A stretch of DNA of 64,000 nt from Kingdonia uniflora (Eukaryota > Streptophyta > Magnoliopsida > Ranunculales > Circaeasteraceae), in NCBI GenBank assembly GCA_014058105.1, contig JACGCM010000325.1, positions 682,001 through 746,000 of the forward strand. The letters are read 5' to 3'. The position numbers were made by a program, and so were the translations under genes. The notes beneath the pieces are model-generated. The model had not been told where the DNA came from and did no database searches. It saw only the letters and a list, made by a program, of their open reading frames with translations. Positions 11,591 through 23,358 of the stretch are shown in pieces. How positions within the stretch are numbered: the stretch's first letter is position 1; the number at the start of each line of letters is the position of its first letter.

Positions 11591-13160
11591 GTCAAGCTAC
11601 TGATTAAGGATTTTGGGGCGTGACATTTTTGTCTACTTGCTAAATATATTGGACGGGATCTCATGAATGTTCCTATGATAAAGTTACTTTCATAATGTGA
11701 CGACATTGATTCCGGTAAACTCAAATTTGGTGCAGGTGATCCCACTTGAATATGAGAAGTCAATCATAACAATGTTTTTGGCATGTCCTTCTCGACCACT
11801 TCATATCTAAAATTGAACCATCCACTAACGTTCTTCAAGTAGTATACAGGTGCGCTTTGTTTCATCAGAAAAAAGTCAAATATAGCATGTGTATATCGTT
11901 ATGATACTTGCTTTAACACAGTGTTGGACAACTAAACTGGTGATTTGGCTTGAACTTATAAGTCTTCTTCACTTCTGTTTGACGCCGAGTTTCAAGTGCC
12001 ATTTCAAAGCGATTCAGAAATTCAGTAAAAAAATTTCTTTTCCCAAACTTCTTTAGAATTTGTTTATGCTCTCACTACGCTGTGTTGTAGTCATGTCCGC
12101 GCACAAAAACACCGAACTGACCATCAGCAAAGACCCATTTTTTACGAACTTTGAACAATGCACCTAACATATATATTCACCCAAACCATAGTCATCTAAC
12201 CCATCTTTTTTCCCTTTCGATAAAAAAACTTCGTGTAGCAGTATAAATCACCTTTTAAGTCTTCGGAACCCGAAGTTTTGTAAACATGTGAGAGATGTTT
12301 TGCGCATTTTTGAAATATATTCAAACAAGCCTATGACGTGTTTCTGGAAAAACAATTGAAATAGCCTTCCCATTGCTGCACATTGATCTGCAAGAATAAC
12401 TTTTCGGCCTTTTTGACATCGCTTTCATCCAATCTCAATAGTCCAAATAAAGATAGCGTTCATCATCAATTAATGCACCGCCCAATCTTACTGTTTGTCT
12501 ATGGCGATTTACCTCCAAAATGGTGCAAATGGACGACTGTACTTGTTTGTTCGAAAGTTGTATCGAAGACAACAATGTCACCAGAAAAATTGTAATCCAT
12601 CACTACTCACATCGCCAAAAAAAATTGATCAACTGGCTTCATCATCAACCATTACTCCATGAAAGAAGAAGGATTTTTTACTTGCCATTTTACAAATATC
12701 CATTACTGTAGAGCCATTCATAAGTTTTTTCTCGTCGCTTGTTAGAGCTTTTATAATCAACTATGTGATCCCAACATTTTTACGACCCAGCGTGATGACC
12801 TTAATTAAATCCTTAGGAGTAATTCCTGTTAGATCAGACTTTCAATTTCAGCTAGGTACATCTTTATTTTCTTTGTAAGCGCAACATATAAGCCTTGGGA
12901 TGGGGTCACCAAACATGTTATGTTCAAAGACAATCTCAGAAACAGTCTATCATCCTCCTTTTTTAATCATACGACCCTTGTAATAAGTTCTGATCATTAC
13001 GCACCTTGGTTGTATTTTTGCACTATTGTCTCTTTCCGTAAACCATTTTAAAGCAAACAAAACATTCTATCCTTATCTCCATCAGCTCTGTATGATTTAT
13101 CTTTGCGTAGCTGAACCCACTTTCTTGCAACTCGTTGATTTTTGAATGGCATCTTCTTTC
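11590..13160 (-). pseudogene. FAR1/FRS-type (MULE-derived) transposase-like pseudogene
   Basis: Read on the minus strand over several frames, the order matches the FAR1/FHY3 family. Near 13150 is MPFKNQRVARKWVQLRKDK. Then comes a cysteine-rich/EHN region (VSEIVFEHNMFGDP, where the family has EHNH). Next are KSFFFHGVMVDDEASQ and YNFRTNKYSRPFAPF near 12540-12480, matching the family's SFFYxxxxDDD and TTYRTNKYxxPFAPF. Further on is the segment FEMALETRRQTEVKKTY near 12000, matching the conserved family helix. An I/FYTHAIF block and a C-terminal CRHI (SWIM-like) follow near 11700. Stops and frameshifts are frequent, so it is dead. FAR1-type genes derive from Mutator-like transposases. Whether this was a host FRS gene or a transposon copy cannot be told: no terminal inverted repeats were recognised. 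Confidence 0.75.
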
Positions 13161-15990
13161 AGAATCACACCCATCCATCAATACATGTTATTGATTGACT
13201 CAATCAAAATTAATATGTTGATGTGATTACCGACATCCGCTACTTCGTCTATATATTGTCATCCAAGTTTCCAAACCTGGTACGTTCTTGCAATATATTA
13301 ATAAACTATATATAACGCTAGAGAGAGTAATTCTGTGTTGTATATACTTAATACAAAAAACTATACTGGCGCGTGCTTGATTATCGTCCATAATATGAGA
13401 AAAAGAAAAAGTTGTTGAAAAGAGAGCGGGAATAACGTGAACCCATCTTTAAAGGGAAATTAGAGGTAGTTAGTTGAATCAAATAAGACGTGACGTGGTT
13501 GAACAAAATGTTGATGACGACGGGCATAAAAGACTTAGAATTAATTATCGGGGGTAGCTACTGGAAGAAAAAAAAGGTGCTTTAGGTATTCTCAAATTCT
13601 TGTAATTGTAGGTTGAGCAGAACACGCCATGTAAGGAAAGGAGAATGGAGAACTGCCACTTCAGAAGTGAAAAAGGTTGTGATTTTTATTTTTTTTTTAG
13701 TAAAATTTTTAATAGTAAACTATTAGGATAACGGGAGTGGGAGAGTCAAGTAGAGTTAGAAAGGACAGGTGTCAAAATTTTAAGGGGAGTAGAGGATCGG
13801 ACTCCTCTTCAAAAGTGTCAGTCTACGTTAATAATATCAATAGGAAATCGAAGCGGTGATGCCCAAACTGTTAAAACTGAATCTCGAAGCAAGTAACAAG
13901 CCACTCAGTGTTGGTACCTAATCTTCAACTCAATTCTCGAGTAAGAATGGATTCCTAGCCTGATTCCATATTTTTCTTATCTATGAATACTATGTGGGTA
14001 GTTACTTTGTGTGGGGATCAATTACAGGCCATTTTTCACTTAGGTATTTTTTGAGCAAGTCGGCGTAAATGAGCATAGAAACTTTTCTCCACTTTGTTAT
14101 ATCATTCAGTATTCCATATGTCTGTTTGTATCTTAATTTTGCAGTCTTTTTGAGGAGAATGCTTGCGATTTGGAGTCCTTAGTCATTATGAGAGAAGTGA
14201 TTTGTTAACCAAATCAAATGATTCATTAGAGATAAAGTTTCATATGCCCTTACCAAGGCTAAGATACTTGCGCATTGGGGAGACCATGATGCTTAGTAAT
14301 AGGATCAACTATGGATGTTGTTGCTGCCAAACCTAAAGCAATAAATATCAACTAACTTGGAGTTGTTACAGTCGAATTTTAACGTGTCGGATGTTATGTA
14401 CTACCTTCTTCAAGCAACCAACTACATTTGCCCAAACTTTATCAGTCATATCATAAACAACTCCACAACGACTACCTTTCTCGGGTAAAGATACGAGTTT
14501 TTATGCAGGTGTGATATTTTTGTTGTGCGTACTTAGTGAGTGTCCTTTGGTGTCTTTATGTCTGTTGTACACCAACTATCTACTGATAATCCATTTTAAG
14601 CTTCATTTTACACTTTATTCAATAAGGAGTGATTTGCAGGAGATGTTGCCATGGGTTGATACTAGTATAATTCTCCCAAATCTCTATAGTTTTATTCTAA
14701 ACCCCATAGTGCTCTTGTTCCGCTGTTGGAGGTGTTCTAGGGGGCGATCTCTCGAATGGTAGGATGGTGATGTAAAAAGCAGGACTGCAAAAAGGACCCT
14801 TAAGGGCCTATGGGATGTTGACTTGTACTAGGATCCAAGATACAAGAAAAGTATTTTAACTAAATGATTTTCCTAAGTCTATTTCATGTTTGATAATTCC
14901 ATCCTTAATTGGAGAGGCAATTAGTAATGGATTTTTTCTCTGACCTTGGACCATGACTACTATAACATCTCAACTTATGGCTTCTTCATGGAGGTATTGA
15001 TTTGCGTGGTAGATTTGGCAAAAGGGTTATGCTTAAGCTAGTCTTTTGAGTTGTTGAGGAGATTTTTAAGGGGGTTTGAATCATTATGAGAATCTTAACC
15101 CCATAATTAGGTCAATTAAGAAATGGCGCAAATATTCCTAATTTACTTTTAGGATGGCTTATTATCTTTGCTAGTGGGACCCATCTAGGTTGAGGACTTT
15201 TAATCAAGGATTTTTTGTTCTACTAACATACTTATTTAAAGCTAGTTCTTACTTGCGGTATTGAGTTTTTCAAGTGAGTTCTTTCAGAAATTAAAAGTTT
15301 TTCATTCAGAAAGTACTGGTGTTATCCACAAAATATAGATAAGTATTGTCCATATTCCTTAACACGGTATACCACAGTTAGTTGGAATATCCAAGTTCAG
15401 CAGGTTCAAATACAGACATTATAGTTTACGGGGTAAAGGTCTCTTTAAATTTTGATATGTTTGCCTGATCAGAGGATGAGAACGGTTTGAGTAGAAGAAC
15501 AAATGTTAAGCAGATTCCAGAGGTCGTGTTTGCCCAGAAAATCTAGATATTTGCATTTTTAGAAGGTCAGAGTTTGCCTGTACATTGTCCATAGGGAAAT
15601 TGTAGAACAGTATTTAGAATTGGAGTAGAAGTGAAACGAAAAGGAATTGAAAACATGAAGATTGAGGCTGCAGTCACTGCATTCCTCTTAGACAGATTTC
15701 ACCAAGCCTGTGCTCAACAGTCTTCACGGTTGCCGTCTCCAAACAACGATCGGATCGTTAGACTTGAGGCAATCAAGTCGATACGCTTCAAACTTCTGTA
15801 CTTTTACTCCAGAAGGAAGGTGAAAATGGGGAAATGAGATTCTGATATTTTTTTTTTGTGTCTACAACAACAGAATGATTGTTTAAATTAAGAGAAGGTC
15901 TCCTAGAAGCATGTAGATAGGTTGCGTTCCAAAGACACACCTGTGAGAAGGTTGTGTACTTTGAAAAACTAACTGCATTGTTATTTGAAT
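13161..15990. other. Unassigned DNA
   Basis: About 2.8 kb with no supported gene or element. The part just upstream of the FAR1-type pseudogene (13300-13860) could have been its promoter, but no element is convincing. The open frames at 14511 and 15631 have no recognisable domain. Confidence 0.45.
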
Positions 15991-16014
15991 AGAATCTATT
16001 TTTGTTCGATACAT

Positions 16015-16164
16015 TTCTTTACTGCTAGATTTATTCGAATAAAATCATAATCTATTCGAATAGATTCTTTCTGCAAGATTCTATTCGAATAGAATAATAT
16101 TCTATTCGAATGGATTCTTCCTGCCAGATTTATTTTAATAGAATATTATTCTATTCGAATACAA
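16015..16164. repeat. Three tandem 50-bp units with TATTCGAATA palindromes
   Basis: Units start at 16015, 16065 and 16115, each exactly 50 bases: a TTCTTTCTGCNAGATT head followed by one or two ATTCGAAT palindromes. Partial copies flank the array (15980-16010 and 16165-16190). The array adjoins, and probably lies inside, the 3' LTR of the copia remnant. The repeated self-complementary core could form hairpins or bind a dimeric factor; this is inference. Confidence 0.75.
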
Positions 16165-16189
16165 TCTTATTCGAATAGAATCCATAAAA

Positions 16190-16417
16190 TAGTCCAAATG
16201 GGTTATGGGTTGGTTCGTGCACGCAAGCGCATAGGTGTCCCCATAGCTAGCCTTTACACACTCGCCTCACACACTTGTGATGGCACCACTTACTTACACA
16301 TCATATGCAACCCAATATAAAGTGAAAATACTCTTTTCACTTATCTAATGTAGGACTAACAGTAATCACCATGGTTTTATTCAAACCATAGCGAAAAGAC
16401 ATACGTTTTTTCCAACA
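16190..16417 (-). repeat. 3' LTR end of Ty1/copia remnant
   Basis: On the minus strand the LTR begins TGTTGGAAAAAACG directly after a purine tract (GTGGGGGAT, 16418-16426) and runs toward lower coordinates. A TATA-like CTTTATATTGGG lies near 16317 on the minus strand. The LTR probably continues left through the 50-bp repeats, but I could not fix its other edge or find a 5' LTR right of the coding part. Confidence 0.6.
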
Positions 16418-16426
16418 ATCCCCCAC
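16418..16426 (-). promoter_or_regulatory. Polypurine tract of copia remnant
   Basis: Minus-strand GTGGGGGAT immediately before the LTR start TGTTGG, the usual place for the plus-strand primer site. Confidence 0.6.
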
Positions 16427-16987
16427 ATTTGAATAAAAATGGGAAAGACGAGAACGAACAAGAATCTTGAGAGTAATGGTAGGAATGGCTCTGCATCAAA
16501 AAAGGTGTCTTGTGGACTTGAACCTTCTCTAGTGAAACAAAATCGGACATACTTGGCTAAGTAGTGAACATGATGTCTTGAATTGTTCAGCCATTGATGT
16601 AAGCCCAGACAATAGTATTTATACAGTTCTGTTCCTTTTACAGGCAAATCTAAATGTTGTATCCATTTTGGCCTTGGACAATCTCGGATTCATGAATGCT
16701 ATTAGAGAATTTAGCCATCTCAATTATCATGGAAGTGGCCCTCACTTCTCACTAACATAGGTGATTTCCAATTAAGAGTTCCTTACCGTACTATACTTGT
16801 ATACACAAGCTATAAGAATCATTAAAAATAAATTTTACCTTAACAAACTCTGCGGTTGCACTGTTACATCAGGAATGAGATGGAGACCTAGTCTCCGCAG
16901 TCCTTAGGTGAATAATCCTCAACCAGTTTTCCTATTGAACCTAGATCTTGGGATCCTCCAGTCAACTAGGTTAGGTTACCATTGAGA
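16427..16987 (-). other. Region between copia RNase H and 3' LTR
   Basis: Non-coding tail of the copia element on the minus strand. Short frames on either strand have no recognisable similarity. Confidence 0.5.
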
Positions 16988-19160
16988 TTACTCATGGATT
17001 GGCCGTATTAATCCCATTCCTTTTAATGTACAGTATACTTTCCCTTTCGACAACCCTTTTGTAAACGGATCCGCAAGGTTGTCTTCATATTTTACAAAAT
17101 CAATGGATATTATTCCATTCGTAAGTAACTGCTTAACGGTAATATGTATGCGATGTGTATGTCGTGGCTTACCATTATACACTTTATTCTTAGCCCTTGC
17201 TAGTGCTGCTTGATTATCATAATGAATACATATAGCAGGCACAGGTTGTGGCCTTAAAGGAATATCCTCTAGAAACTCTCAAAGCCATTCTGCTTCTTTT
17301 CTAGCTTTGTCTAAAGCAATGAACTCAGATTCCATCGTGGAACGAGCTATACATGTTTGTTTATAACATTTTCATGATAATGTTGTACCTCCAAGTGTGA
17401 ACATACATCCAGTAGTGGATTTTGACTCGCCAAAATCCGAAATCCAATTTGCATCACTATATCCTTCAAGTATAGCTGGATAAGTAGTATAGTACAAACC
17501 ATAGTGTATGGTGTACTTTAAGTACTTTCAAGCCCTAACGAGTGCCACCCAATGTGCATCTCCAGGATTACTCGTATATCGACTCAGTTTACTTACTGCA
17601 TAAGAAATATCTGGTCTGGTGCAGTTCATAATATACATGAGACTACCAATGATACATGAGTACTCAAGTTGAGAAATGTTTTCTCCCTTGTTTTTCGCTA
17701 AGTGTTGAGTTATATCAAATGGTGTCTTAACACCTTTACACTCAAACTTATCGAATCTCTTAAGCACGTTTTCTATATAATGTGCTTGTGACAACACAAT
17801 TCCCTGTGATGTCCTATTAATCTTGATTCTAAGAATAACATCTGCAATGCCTAGGTCCTTCATGTCGAAGTTCCTGGTCAGCATTTCCTTAGTGGACTTT
17901 ATTACATGAATATTAGTCCCCAAAATCAGTATATCGTCTACATAGAGACATACAATGACGCATGCAACATCAATCCGTTTATAATAAACATATTTATTAC
18001 ATTCATTAATTTTAAATCCATCCTTGATCATAACATGATCAAACTTTGCATGCCATTGTAAGGGCGCTTGTTTCAATCCATACAAGGACTTTTTCACAAG
18101 TTTGCAAACTTTGTGTTTTTGTCCTTTGACAATAAACCATTCAGGTTGGTTCATATAAATTTCCTCATCTAATTCACAGTTTAGAAAAGCTATTTTTACA
18201 TCCATTTGATGTATTTCAAGCTTATGCAAAGCTATAATAGCTATCAACATTCGTATAGATGTTATTCTTGTAACTGATGAATAAGTGTCAAAGTAATCTA
18301 GACCTTCCTTTTACCTAAATCCCTTAGCAACAAGTCACGCCTTGTACTTGTCTATAGAACCATCAGGTTTCATCTTCCTCTTGAAGATCCATTTACAGCC
18401 GATTGGTTTGTGACCAGGTGGAAGAGTTACCAACTCCCACGTATGATTTTGCATAATAGAATCAATTTCACTATGCACTGCCTCTTTCTAACTAGAGGCC
18501 TCAGGAGTTGACATAGCCTCCTTGAATGTTTGAGGTTCATTCTCTAACAAGTTAGTTAGATATTCGGGACCGATTCTGACGGATGCAGTCTTAACACGTT
18601 TGCCACATCTAAGTTCTGGACCAGTTCAAAACTTTGAGGCTGAAGATCACTACCTGAAACAACGTCATGCGATCTTTTCAAAGAATTCATATTATCACCC
18701 TTTTTGCTTGGGAAAATATCCTCAAAAAAGATAGCATCATGTGATTCGATGAATGTATTCACATGTATATCAATGATCTCTGATTTGTGTACCAGAAACC
18801 TGAATGCACTGCTACTATTAGCTTTGCCAATATAAATATAGTCAATGGTTTTTGGTCCCAACTTTACACGTTTGGGAACTGGAATATGCACTTTTGCAAG
18901 GCACCCCCACACTTTTATGAATTTAAAGGAAGGTACTCTACCTTTCCAAAATTTATAAGGAATGCTCTTAATAGAGACACACCCTTCAATTCTACGATCA
19001 GTATACAAGCATGATTCTCATCATAACATCATAACTTATAACTTTGTAATTCTCATCATTAGGATGAAACCTCTTAGTCTAATTCAATCACTAACCTTTA
19101 AACTTTTGTGGCTTACCATTAAAAGTTACCTATGCCGGTCATAACATTGCATATACTTTC
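16988..19160 (-). pseudogene. Ty1/copia pol remnant (integrase end, reverse transcriptase, RNase H)
   Basis: Order on the minus strand is integrase, reverse transcriptase, RNase H, diagnostic of copia. 19008-18556 holds the integrase C-terminal part (FWKGRVPSFKFIKVWGCLAK, GPKTIDYIYIG). 18500-17528 holds reverse transcriptase, with IHQMDVKIAFLNCELDEEIY, the SLYGLKQAPLQWH motif, the catalytic LYVDDILI (residues about 102-109 of the 240-residue frame from 18250) and SLMYIMNCTRPDISYAV. 17330-16988 holds RNase H (IHYDNQAALARAKN, HTHRIHITVKQLL, DPFTKGL). The frame is long but carries stops, for example TAG in KGFR*KEG near 18315 and TGA in EWL*EFLED near 17283. Gag, protease and the integrase core are missing toward 20 kb, so this is a truncated, moderately old copy. 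Confidence 0.9.
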
Positions 19161-20651
19161 TAAAGGACCCGAAACATTGGTTTAGGGCTTTTCCTGAGTA
19201 AATAGAGAATAAGATACAATACTCCACAAGTATGATACTTATCACCTGCATCACAATACATATTGCTAAGTGATACATCTCGACGAGTCGAGGGCTGCCA
19301 ATAAATTGGAAAGAATCCTCAAATTAGTAGTGATTCCATACTGATTATTCCCCAGGTAGTTACTAAATAACTAGTCATAGTTTACATTTCATACCAGAAA
19401 TGCTGAGTCTCATGAGTGACACTAATAATAGATAGCAGACAGAAGAATGAATTCTCCAAATTCTTTAAGGTCAACTTCTGCTTCTATGTTGAGGATCTCT
19501 ACATCTCACACAAAAATGATGCATAATATCCTTCAACCATATCTGGTCCTCAATACCTATGACCTGCATTAGGCCTGTGGTAGAACTTTGGATGCCCAAC
19601 ACTAGCACCCTATGTGATTTCCAAACTCTCCATAATAAAGGGAAACCACCGATCTCTGTACTCGTATAAAATGATCATGAGCATGTGAAAGCGCTCATCT
19701 AAATAAAAATGAGATGGAGAAGACTTCAAAGTCATCCTCATTACATAGTAGAAAATCCATCATATTGAAGTCTACTGATTCCACAATTCAAATGGATTCA
19801 CCCTGAATCGTTCCCCAAATGCCGTATTTGATAAACAAAAAGCATTTTAATGGCAATCATTGCCAATGAAAATTTTGTCCTCCATTAAATATATGGAATG
19901 CCAACATCAAAATCAAGTAATCATAATCGATAAAGATGATTATTCAACCGACTATGACAACTTCTTTGATTTAATCTGAAGGAGTTTCTCTTTACAGACT
20001 CTTCAAATCAGTGAATGGAAGCAAGATGCTTCATTCCTCTATCTCTAACTTATGATGGAAGGAAAAATATATGAATCATCTCCCTGGAGTAACAAAGCCC
20101 ATGAATGACACATCCACATGAAACATTCATTTCCAACACAGCAATAGGAAGAATAAAAATACAACTTTTCCCAAAGCCAACAAAAATGAAAGAGATCTCC
20201 ACAAATGAAAGAGACTAACCTATTCAGAATATAGTTCCTCAATTCCAATTTTGTGATCACCTTGAATGAGGCAACCATATCATCAGACCCATCTGTCATT
20301 CATCTGCATTGTGCCAATATAGAGAAACACGCTTTAAAGAGGCGATTACCCTGAATCAAATATCACATAAGGCGGCTTCACTGTAGATAGACGGCCTTGC
20401 CAAACTTGGATGATGTCAACAAAATGGTTTTTTCAATAGAGCTTCAGATCTCCCGATGTACATCAGAGTTGCCTACTTCATGGATAAGTTAGGAATTTGT
20501 ACTATAAGAATGCGATGTAATGTTACCAAGGGCTAAGGGTTATGTCCTCCCCATGTACTTGCTTTTCATGAAATAAATATAATCTGTTCAACAGAAGAAG
20601 AAAAAAATGTATAAGAAATGATGATGTATATTTTTTTTTCTAAGGTTAGGC
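19161..20651. other. Unassigned DNA with weak exon-like pieces
   Basis: Nothing can be named. On the minus strand, MTDGSDDMVASFKVITKLEL (20299-20240) is preceded by a CAG that could be a splice acceptor; this may be a piece of a host gene, but I do not recognise it. Confidence 0.3.
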
Positions 20652-21525
20652 TGTTGATAGGGAAATTAATTCTATTTTACCTTTGCAGTAGTATTTGGGA
20701 GTAGAGATCCTTAAAATAGTATCAAAAGCAAAACGAATAGGAGGTATTAAAATGATGATCCGGAAATGCTGAGTCGAGGACTAGGTCTCTATTTTTAAGA
20801 TGTTTTGCCATACTGCCCTTTATAAATAGTTAAATTCTGCGTCGCCTCTAGGATAAAACCACAGAGTAGGAACTTTTCTTGCAAGGAAGAAGGACCTTCG
20901 TATGATTTGTACTTTCAATTATTTTACTCGAATTCTAGACTCATGATTATATTAAAGAGGAGAGAAGAAATGTGTATTTGTTGGATAGAAAGACTGAGGC
21001 ACAGTTTCTCTTTATATAGAACAAGTTCGAAGCGGTAGCAAGAGTTAATAGTGGGACACGTCATAAAAAGCGTTCGAAACGGAAGTGAAATGTTTAAGAC
21101 TTAATTACGAAACAGTTATGTTTGAGGAATTCAAAATAAAAAAGTTCAGTTCGAATTGACTCGGTTCGAATTTGGTTTCCTGGGAACTCCATGTCGAAAA
21201 TAAACTCAGCTCGAATTTGGCCTCCTGGGAACTCCATTTCAAAAAAGACTTGGTTCAAAATGATCTAGGTCGAGATCGAGTGGACTCAGTTCAAATTGGT
21301 CCAGCTCGAATAGAATTGGTTTTGAAAAAATTAATTCTTTCATAGAGGCCCAAGACCAACGCCCAATCCCATGAGCCAAATATAGTTTTAAACCTATATT
21401 TTTGGCCCGCCCACACCCAGCATATAGAATAAAGGACCAAGGTTATATCAAGGAAGCAAACAACTCTTCCAAGCAATGTGGGAGTAAAGAAATCACAAAG
21501 GTTTTTAATAATATAAAACCCAACA
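20652..21525 (-). repeat. Possible LTR (TGTTG...CAACA) with adjacent purine tract
   Basis: The stretch begins TGTTGATAGGG and ends AAACCCAACA, so its ends are inverted (TGTTG/CAACA). It is followed by GCTATAGTCCCCCCTC. Read on the minus strand, that is a purine tract, AGAAGAGGGGGGAC, in front of the LTR start. A TATATAAAG box lies inside, near 21016 on the minus strand. Flanking 5-mers do not match, so it would be a 3' LTR of an element whose body was lost on the right, not a clean solo LTR. No internal domains are visible to the right. Confidence 0.4.
21165..21240. repeat. Two tandem 45-bp units
   Basis: TTCGAATTTGGTTTCCTGGG at 21165 and CTCGAATTTGGCCTCCTGGG at 21210, each continuing into AACTCCAT. 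They lie inside the possible LTR, among further TCGAAT/TCAAAT-type motifs. Confidence 0.7.
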
Positions 21526-23350
21526 GCTATAGTCCCCCCTCTTCTCTTGTAAGTTGTAACTTAAATTTTATTATCTAATAAAATCAAATATTTGCCCCAA
21601 AAAATAGAATGATTAAACACAATTTTATTCTTATTAAAGGAGTTTTAAGCTAATTAATTTTCATCTGGTGTTTAATCAACCCTCAAATATGATTAATTTT
21701 CAAATTAAATCTGAATTAATATGATTATTAGATAAATAAATAAAAATGAGAATAAGTTAGGAAATACAATTTTTCCTAATTAACCTGAAAAAATATTTAC
21801 TGATATATTCACAAAGTAGATCAATAAAACCTTGGCATATTTTTCTTTTCCATTAGGCTCATCCTTGCCTTTTTATATGATCAAGTCACATATGAATATC
21901 TCTCACCTTTTTATCCTCAATTTTTTCTAGGTTCTAATCCTTCTAAGGGCAACTAGTACGGTAAAATACTGAATTAACAGAACTAAGCTGTAAGATACGA
22001 CATCAACCTTATTTGAAATTTGAACATATCTAATTAATAGGAACATAATAAATACTTTAAAATAAATAAATAAATAACATTGTTGGTTTTAGTTTTATTG
22101 TTAAAAACCCAAATTATGACTAAACCAAAGTTACCAAATAACCAGAATCGTCGTAACAAACCAATAATTTCATCCGCTACATACCAAAATATTAATTAAA
22201 ATGTCAATAATTACAGTTAAACAAAAAAAAGTCATGAATTTGTGCAAATATACAATATTAATTAATAATTTTGCTAAATTATTAAAAGACATTTTAGAAA
22301 TTTCCATATGCAATAAAACCTTTATATATTTATTCCCCATAAGTAAATAACATCTCTAAGTTTTTTTTTTTTGATTACCTAATCAAACAATTTGGTCCTA
22401 ATAATCTTATATATTAATAAAATAGGTAGTTTACAAGACCATATTGCACCTTTGGTTGATTTTCCTACGTTTTATTCACTTTGTAAATAATTTTTTGCAT
22501 AATACTCCCATACATATGATCTTACATTAAGCTCATTTATTGCTATCTCTATTCCATTTGGCTTACCGTCGATGATCTTTCTTTGCATATTAATTGGAAA
22601 GATACAGAGGTTTGTACTAAATTAATAATTTGATAAACTTTGTATATAATTTTTTTTCCTAAAGTACATAAAATAAAATTTAACAAATAAAAAATATTTT
22701 GATTAATTAATTAATCAGTATCACTAAACTAAGACCACGTCACTAGCTTGATTTGACATGATTTAAAGGGTATTATTTTGTCAATATTATAAGCTAGATA
22801 TTTAAGTAATATGATTTCGTTGTTTTTGCTCTCTTTAAACCCTCTAGGGTGCATAGGTTTAAACAGAACACGCAACTTACCAAACCAAATTAAGAAATAA
22901 TTAAAGTTACTGAAATATATAAATTCCCAAAATATTAACAGCGGAAACAAACCAAATATACCCCAAGTCCATATAAAAAATCAAAAAATCGAGAAACAAA
23001 ATATATTATTTTTTACTTTCAAAAGGTTAATGATAATTTTTGTATTTTATGTTACCCCTGGGTATCTCGCTTCACATTTATCTCCCTCCAAGTCTTTCTC
23101 CTTGTCTTTAGTATTTTTTACGATTTTTTGAGGCTTTACATTTTAGTATCATATCCAGAATAAAAGGATAGTAATTTCCCATGTTTTAAAGACATGCCAA
23201 TTGTAATAACATGATATTTTCATATATACTTATTTTGATAAATTTGGTTTTCAAGAAAACTATGGCAGAAATATAGAAAATTGGGCTGCTAGGCCTGAAA
23301 CCACTCTTTCCTCTCTAATGAAATCCTTTCTCTCTCACATGTCACATATG
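21526..23350. other. AT-rich DNA without recognised features
   Basis: Strongly A/T-rich, with many short A or T runs. No coding region, RNA or terminal repeats could be supported. Confidence 0.5.
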
Positions 23351-23358
23351 GTTTAACT
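23351..23358. repeat. Left 8-bp target duplication of hAT element
   Basis: GTTTAACT, identical to 25886-25893 on the other side of the element. Confidence 0.9.

Noticed and set aside
11600..11630. GGGGCGTGACA as an LTR end
   Set aside because: No partner end, duplication or primer site found.
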